A DNA stretch of 64,000 bases. Origin: Nocardia transvalensis NBRC 15921 (lineage in GTDB: Bacteria; Actinomycetota; Actinomycetes; Mycobacteriales; Mycobacteriaceae). The notes under the pieces are model-generated. The model had not been told where the DNA came from. It was given only the letters and a program-made list of their open reading frames with translations, and searched no databases. The position numbers and the translations under genes are program-made. Below are positions 61,362-64,000 of the stretch, in pieces. The stretch covers positions 1 through 64,000 of the forward strand of contig NZ_BAGL01000052.1 of NCBI RefSeq assembly GCF_000308875.1. Direction: 5' to 3'. Every line of letters starts with the position of its first letter. Within the stretch, counting starts at the first letter, position 1.

Positions 61362-62351
61362 ATGGTGAGGATGTGCTGTGTCGTCCTGTCCGCTCTGACG
61401 GTGCTCGCCGCTGCCGCCTGCGGCACCGAACCCCCGCCGCGTCCCGCCGCGGCGGCCCCGCCCGCAACCCCGCCGCCCGCACCCGATCCGGCCGCCGTCG
61501 GGGCCGACGAGCTGGGCCTGGTGCCGATCATGATGTACCACCAGCTGAGCCCGCAGCCCTCCGGCGAATACGACCAGACGCCTGAGGAATTCCGCGCGGA
61601 ACTGGAGCGGATGTACCGCGAGGGCTACCGTCCGGTGACCGCCGCCCACTACGCCGCGGGCGAGATCGATATACCGGCCGGCACCCATCCGGTGGTGCTG
61701 ACCTTCGACGACTCCACCGTCAGCCAGGTGTCGTTCGCCGCCGACGGCACCCCCGCGCCCGATACCGTCGCCGCCGTCCTCACCGAATTCGCCGCGCGGC
61801 ACCCCGACTTCCCCGCCCGCGCCACCTTCTACGTCACCAACGACATGTTCGGCGACGACCGCCGCGCCCTGCCCTGGCTGGTGGCCCACGGCTTCGATAT
61901 CGGCGCGCACACCGCCGACCACGCCAACCTCGGAAACCTCGACGCCACCGGCGTACAGCGCGAACTGGCCTCGAACGTGCGAGCCATCCAGGAGGCCGTC
62001 CCGAATACCCCGGTACGCACGATGGCCCTCCCGCTGGGCGTCTCCCCCGACAACCGAGCCCTGGCCACCGCGGGCGCCTGGGAGGGCACGCCCTATTCCT
62101 TCGACGCGGTAATGCTGGTCGGCTCCGAACCGGCCCCCTCCCCCTACGGCCCCCTCGACCCCGCCGCCGTCCCCCGCATCCGCTCCGGCCGCGGCGAGGT
62201 CCCCTTCGACTCCGCCTACTGGCTCGACCACCTCGCCACCCACCCCGACCAGCGCTACACCTCCGACGGCGACCCAACCCGAATCTCTTTCCCCACCAAC
62301 CTATCCGGCGAACTCACCCCCCGCTGGTCCACCCGAGCCCACCCCTACTGA
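61362..62351 (+). CDS. Polysaccharide deacetylase, probable lipoprotein
   Basis: 329 residues from the ATG at 61362. Signal with AAAAC near residue 20, likely a lipobox. A Pro/Ala linker follows. NodB-type motifs: LTFDDS (metal Asp) and GAHTADH (metal His pair). MMYHQLSP precedes. It would deacetylate a surface polysaccharide. It faces the glycoside hydrolase, and the two may act on the same polymer. Confidence 0.88.
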   Translation: MVRMCCVVLSALTVLAAAACGTEPPPRPAAAAPPATPPPAPDPAAVGADELGLVPIMMYHQLSPQPSGEYDQTPEEFRAELERMYREGYRPVTAAHYAAGEIDIPAGTHPVVLTFDDSTVSQVSFAADGTPAPDTVAAVLTEFAARHPDFPARATFYVTNDMFGDDRRALPWLVAHGFDIGAHTADHANLGNLDATGVQRELASNVRAIQEAVPNTPVRTMALPLGVSPDNRALATAGAWEGTPYSFDAVMLVGSEPAPSPYGPLDPAAVPRIRSGRGEVPFDSAYWLDHLATHPDQRYTSDGDPTRISFPTNLSGELTPRWSTRAHPY

Positions 62352-62364
62352 CCCTCCCCGATCT

Positions 62365-62454
62365 CCCCACACGCCTCGTCCCCATTTCCCCACACGCCTC
62401 GTCCCCATTTCCCAGCACGCCTCTTCCCCATTTCCCGGCACGCTTTTGGCCGGG
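62365..62454. repeat. 23-base tandem repeats
   Basis: CCCCACACGCCTCGTCCCC plus ATTT is repeated at 62365-62387 and 62388-62410, then with changes at 62411-62433, and partly after that. The last piece ends in CGCTTTTGGCCGGG. The array lies between two convergent genes and may vary in copy number. Confidence 0.85.
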
Positions 62455-62461
62455 ATCCACC

Positions 62462-63517
62462 TCACCCCCGCAGTCGCCTCCGAACCTCCGGAAGCACTTC
62501 CTCCCCCAGGCGCTTCACATTCGCCAGCACACTGTCGTGGTCTCCCGAGATCTCCACCTGGCACAGGATGCGGCGGCACCCCGAAACGCGGATCTGGTTC
62601 ACCAGGCGGTCGACGCAGACGTCGGGAGGGCCGACGGGGTGGGTTGCCAGGGCGGAGTCGGTCAGGCCGTCGATGACGTGCTCGGGCGGGACGTCACCGG
62701 AGACCCGCTGCGGGACGTCCAGCAGCAGGCGATAGTTCTGACTGGCGCGGACGAATTCGCCTGCCGCGCGGCGCATTACCCGGCGGGCCTCGCCGGGGTC
62801 GTCGGCCACGTGGGTGAACAGGGCCGCACCGTGGGCGTAGCCGGTATCGGGATGGCCTGCGGCGCGGGCGATGTCGGCGTGTTCGGCAACCGAGGCGGCC
62901 TTGGCCTCGGGGTCCCTGTCGAAGAACAGCAGCATCGGCAGCCCCCGGCGTGCGGCCAGTTCCACCGAGGCCGGGGAGTTGGCGGCGAGGTAGACCGGCG
63001 TCGAGCGGCCGGGTGCGGGGCCGGGTTCGGGAACCACCTCGCGGAAGCGGTACAGCTCGGAATCCGCCACCACCGGACCGGACAGCGCGGCCAGCGTCAG
63101 GTCCAGCGCCTCGGGCAGGCCGCGCTGCCAGTACTCGACGCCGCGCCCGATGACCTCGTAGTCGACGACCGGCTGCGCCCGGCCCACACCGAGATCGAAG
63201 CGACCGCCGGACAGGTGGTCCAGCAGCGCCGCCTGCTCGGCGACGTGGACCGGTGAATGCAGCGGCAGGACGGTCACCGCGGTGCCGACCCGCACGGTAC
63301 TCGTCCGGCCGAGCAGGTACCCGGCGAAGGTCAGCGCGGACGGATTCACCCCGAACGGCACGAAATGGTGTTCGGTCACCCACACGTCATCGAATCCGGC
63401 GTCCTCCGCGGCCTGCGCCGTGGCGACGCCCCGCGCCAGCACCTCACCGGCGGACTGCCCGTCGTACCGGCTGGTGAACACGAACGCGCCGATACGGACC
63501 TCGTCTGCAATGCTCAT
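62462..63517 (-). CDS. Luciferase-like monooxygenase
   Basis: 351 residues from the ATG at 63517 (an ATG three codons earlier is possible). Features: VWVTEHHFVPFGVNPS, LSGGRFDLGVGRAQP and VYLAANSP. It belongs to the bacterial luciferase-like group, FMN- or F420-dependent. Role unknown. Confidence 0.88.
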   Translation of the reverse strand: MSIADEVRIGAFVFTSRYDGQSAGEVLARGVATAQAAEDAGFDDVWVTEHHFVPFGVNPSALTFAGYLLGRTSTVRVGTAVTVLPLHSPVHVAEQAALLDHLSGGRFDLGVGRAQPVVDYEVIGRGVEYWQRGLPEALDLTLAALSGPVVADSELYRFREVVPEPGPAPGRSTPVYLAANSPASVELAARRGLPMLLFFDRDPEAKAASVAEHADIARAAGHPDTGYAHGAALFTHVADDPGEARRVMRRAAGEFVRASQNYRLLLDVPQRVSGDVPPEHVIDGLTDSALATHPVGPPDVCVDRLVNQIRVSGCRRILCQVEISGDHDSVLANVKRLGEEVLPEVRRRLRG

Positions 63518-63568
63518 ACCGAGCATGGTCGCGTATCGGCGCGTTGGTGTTCTTGGATAAAAGGGAAC

Positions 63569-64000
63569 TCAGCGGCCGGGGAAGAACCGGATCGCGCGGG
63601 CGACGGCCATGAGGAACGGCTGCCACTTGTCCTGCGGAACCCCGCGCGGCGCATCCAGATTCAGGAACCGGGTCACCACGACGGTCTGCGGCTCGGTGAA
63701 CTTCAGCAGCCCGTCGGGCCCGTGACGGCGGCCGACGCCCGAGATGCCCATGCCGCCCATCGGCGCGCCGGTGCTGCCCCAGGCGGGGGCGTATCCCTCG
63801 TCCACGCAGACCGTTCCGGCGTGCAGGCGCTCGGCGATCCGCTCGCCCTCGGACTTGCTCGCCGCCCACACGCTGGCGTTCAGGCCGTATTCGGTGTCGT
63901 TGGCGAGCGTGATCGCCTCCTCCACATCGGCGACCGGGTAGATCGACACCAGCGGGCCGAAGGTCTCGTTACGGCCGCACTCCATGGCATCGGTGACATC
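63569..64000 (-). CDS. gabD2: Succinate-semialdehyde dehydrogenase, C-terminal part
   Basis: The last 143 codons of an aldehyde dehydrogenase that continues past the right edge. It closely follows GabD2: ECGRNETFGPLVSIYPVADV, NDTEYGLNASVW, APMGGMGISGVGRRHGP and the LNLDAP tail region. The catalytic Cys lies outside. It converts succinate semialdehyde to succinate. Confidence 0.9.
   Translation of the reverse strand, partial: DVTDAMECGRNETFGPLVSIYPVADVEEAITLANDTEYGLNASVWAASKSEGERIAERLHAGTVCVDEGYAPAWGSTGAPMGGMGISGVGRRHGPDGLLKFTEPQTVVVTRFLNLDAPRGVPQDKWQPFLMAVARAIRFFPGR

Noticed and set aside
62365..62454. CRISPR-like array
   Set aside because: The repeats are directly adjacent with no unique spacers, and no cas genes are present.

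Overview
The window comes from a high-GC mycolic-acid actinomycete, most likely Nocardia or a close relative. This rests on the very high GC, the cutinase-fold proteins, three F420-type luciferase-like monooxygenases, an actinobacterial integration host factor, a regulator closely resembling mycobacterial NmtR, and GabD2-type succinate-semialdehyde dehydrogenase at the right edge. The genus is inferred; there is no rRNA here to fix it.

1-21.8 kb: one long leftward operon, tightly packed with many ATGA/GTGA overlaps, that looks like the type IV secretion part of an integrative conjugative element (ICE). It encodes a VirB4 machine split into two genes (SCO6880-like membrane/N-terminal part, then the ATPase), a TrbL/VirB6-like membrane protein, two small two-helix membrane proteins, a DUF6668-like P-loop protein, several anchored extracytoplasmic proteins, a NlpC/P60 wall hydrolase, a coiled-coil protein and three paralogues of an unrecognised family. 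The upstream end holds an unusual set of alpha/beta-hydrolase-fold proteins: a soluble hydrolase, two cutinases and a secretory-lipase homologue. In two of these the catalytic serine is replaced (Gly143, Ala178). The operon starts with a 35-residue hydrophobic peptide. Relaxase and coupling genes are not in view and may lie to the left.

21.8-25 kb: the control and integration end. A promoter region with repeated ACACATCG motifs lies between the operon and a divergent MmyB-type XRE regulator. An AbrB/SpoVT protein is followed by a tyrosine integrase broken by two opposite frameshifts.

25-34.9 kb: a degraded, IS-rich stretch. An ISL3-type transposase with a frameshift is flanked by two zinc-ribbon genes and four related terminal sequences. 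There is a complete IS3-type element, one membrane protein, a gene-poor 1.5 kb, and a large serine recombinase whose reading frame ends inside a tRNA-Leu(GAG) gene, which marks a likely attachment junction.

34.9-48.5 kb: a segment bounded by two almost identical tRNA-Leu(GAG) genes in the same orientation. It has remnants (a frameshifted TetR and a headless SnoaL-like gene), an NmtR/P1B-4 nickel-cobalt efflux pair with a perfect operator, a DHA2 transporter with a TetR regulator, an avidin-like protein next to a GlxA-type regulator, a secreted HNH nuclease, an SGNH esterase, a MerR gene, a NERD protein and a DUF574 methyltransferase.

48.5-64 kb: ordinary chromosome. It holds an integration host factor away from its usual neighbours, F420-type oxidoreductases, an FAD monooxygenase, an M50-type membrane peptidase, an aldo/keto reductase, a three-gene acetaldehyde unit (GAF regulator, ExaC-type dehydrogenase, DUF779), a putative glycoside hydrolase, a polysaccharide deacetylase, and the C-terminal part of gabD2.
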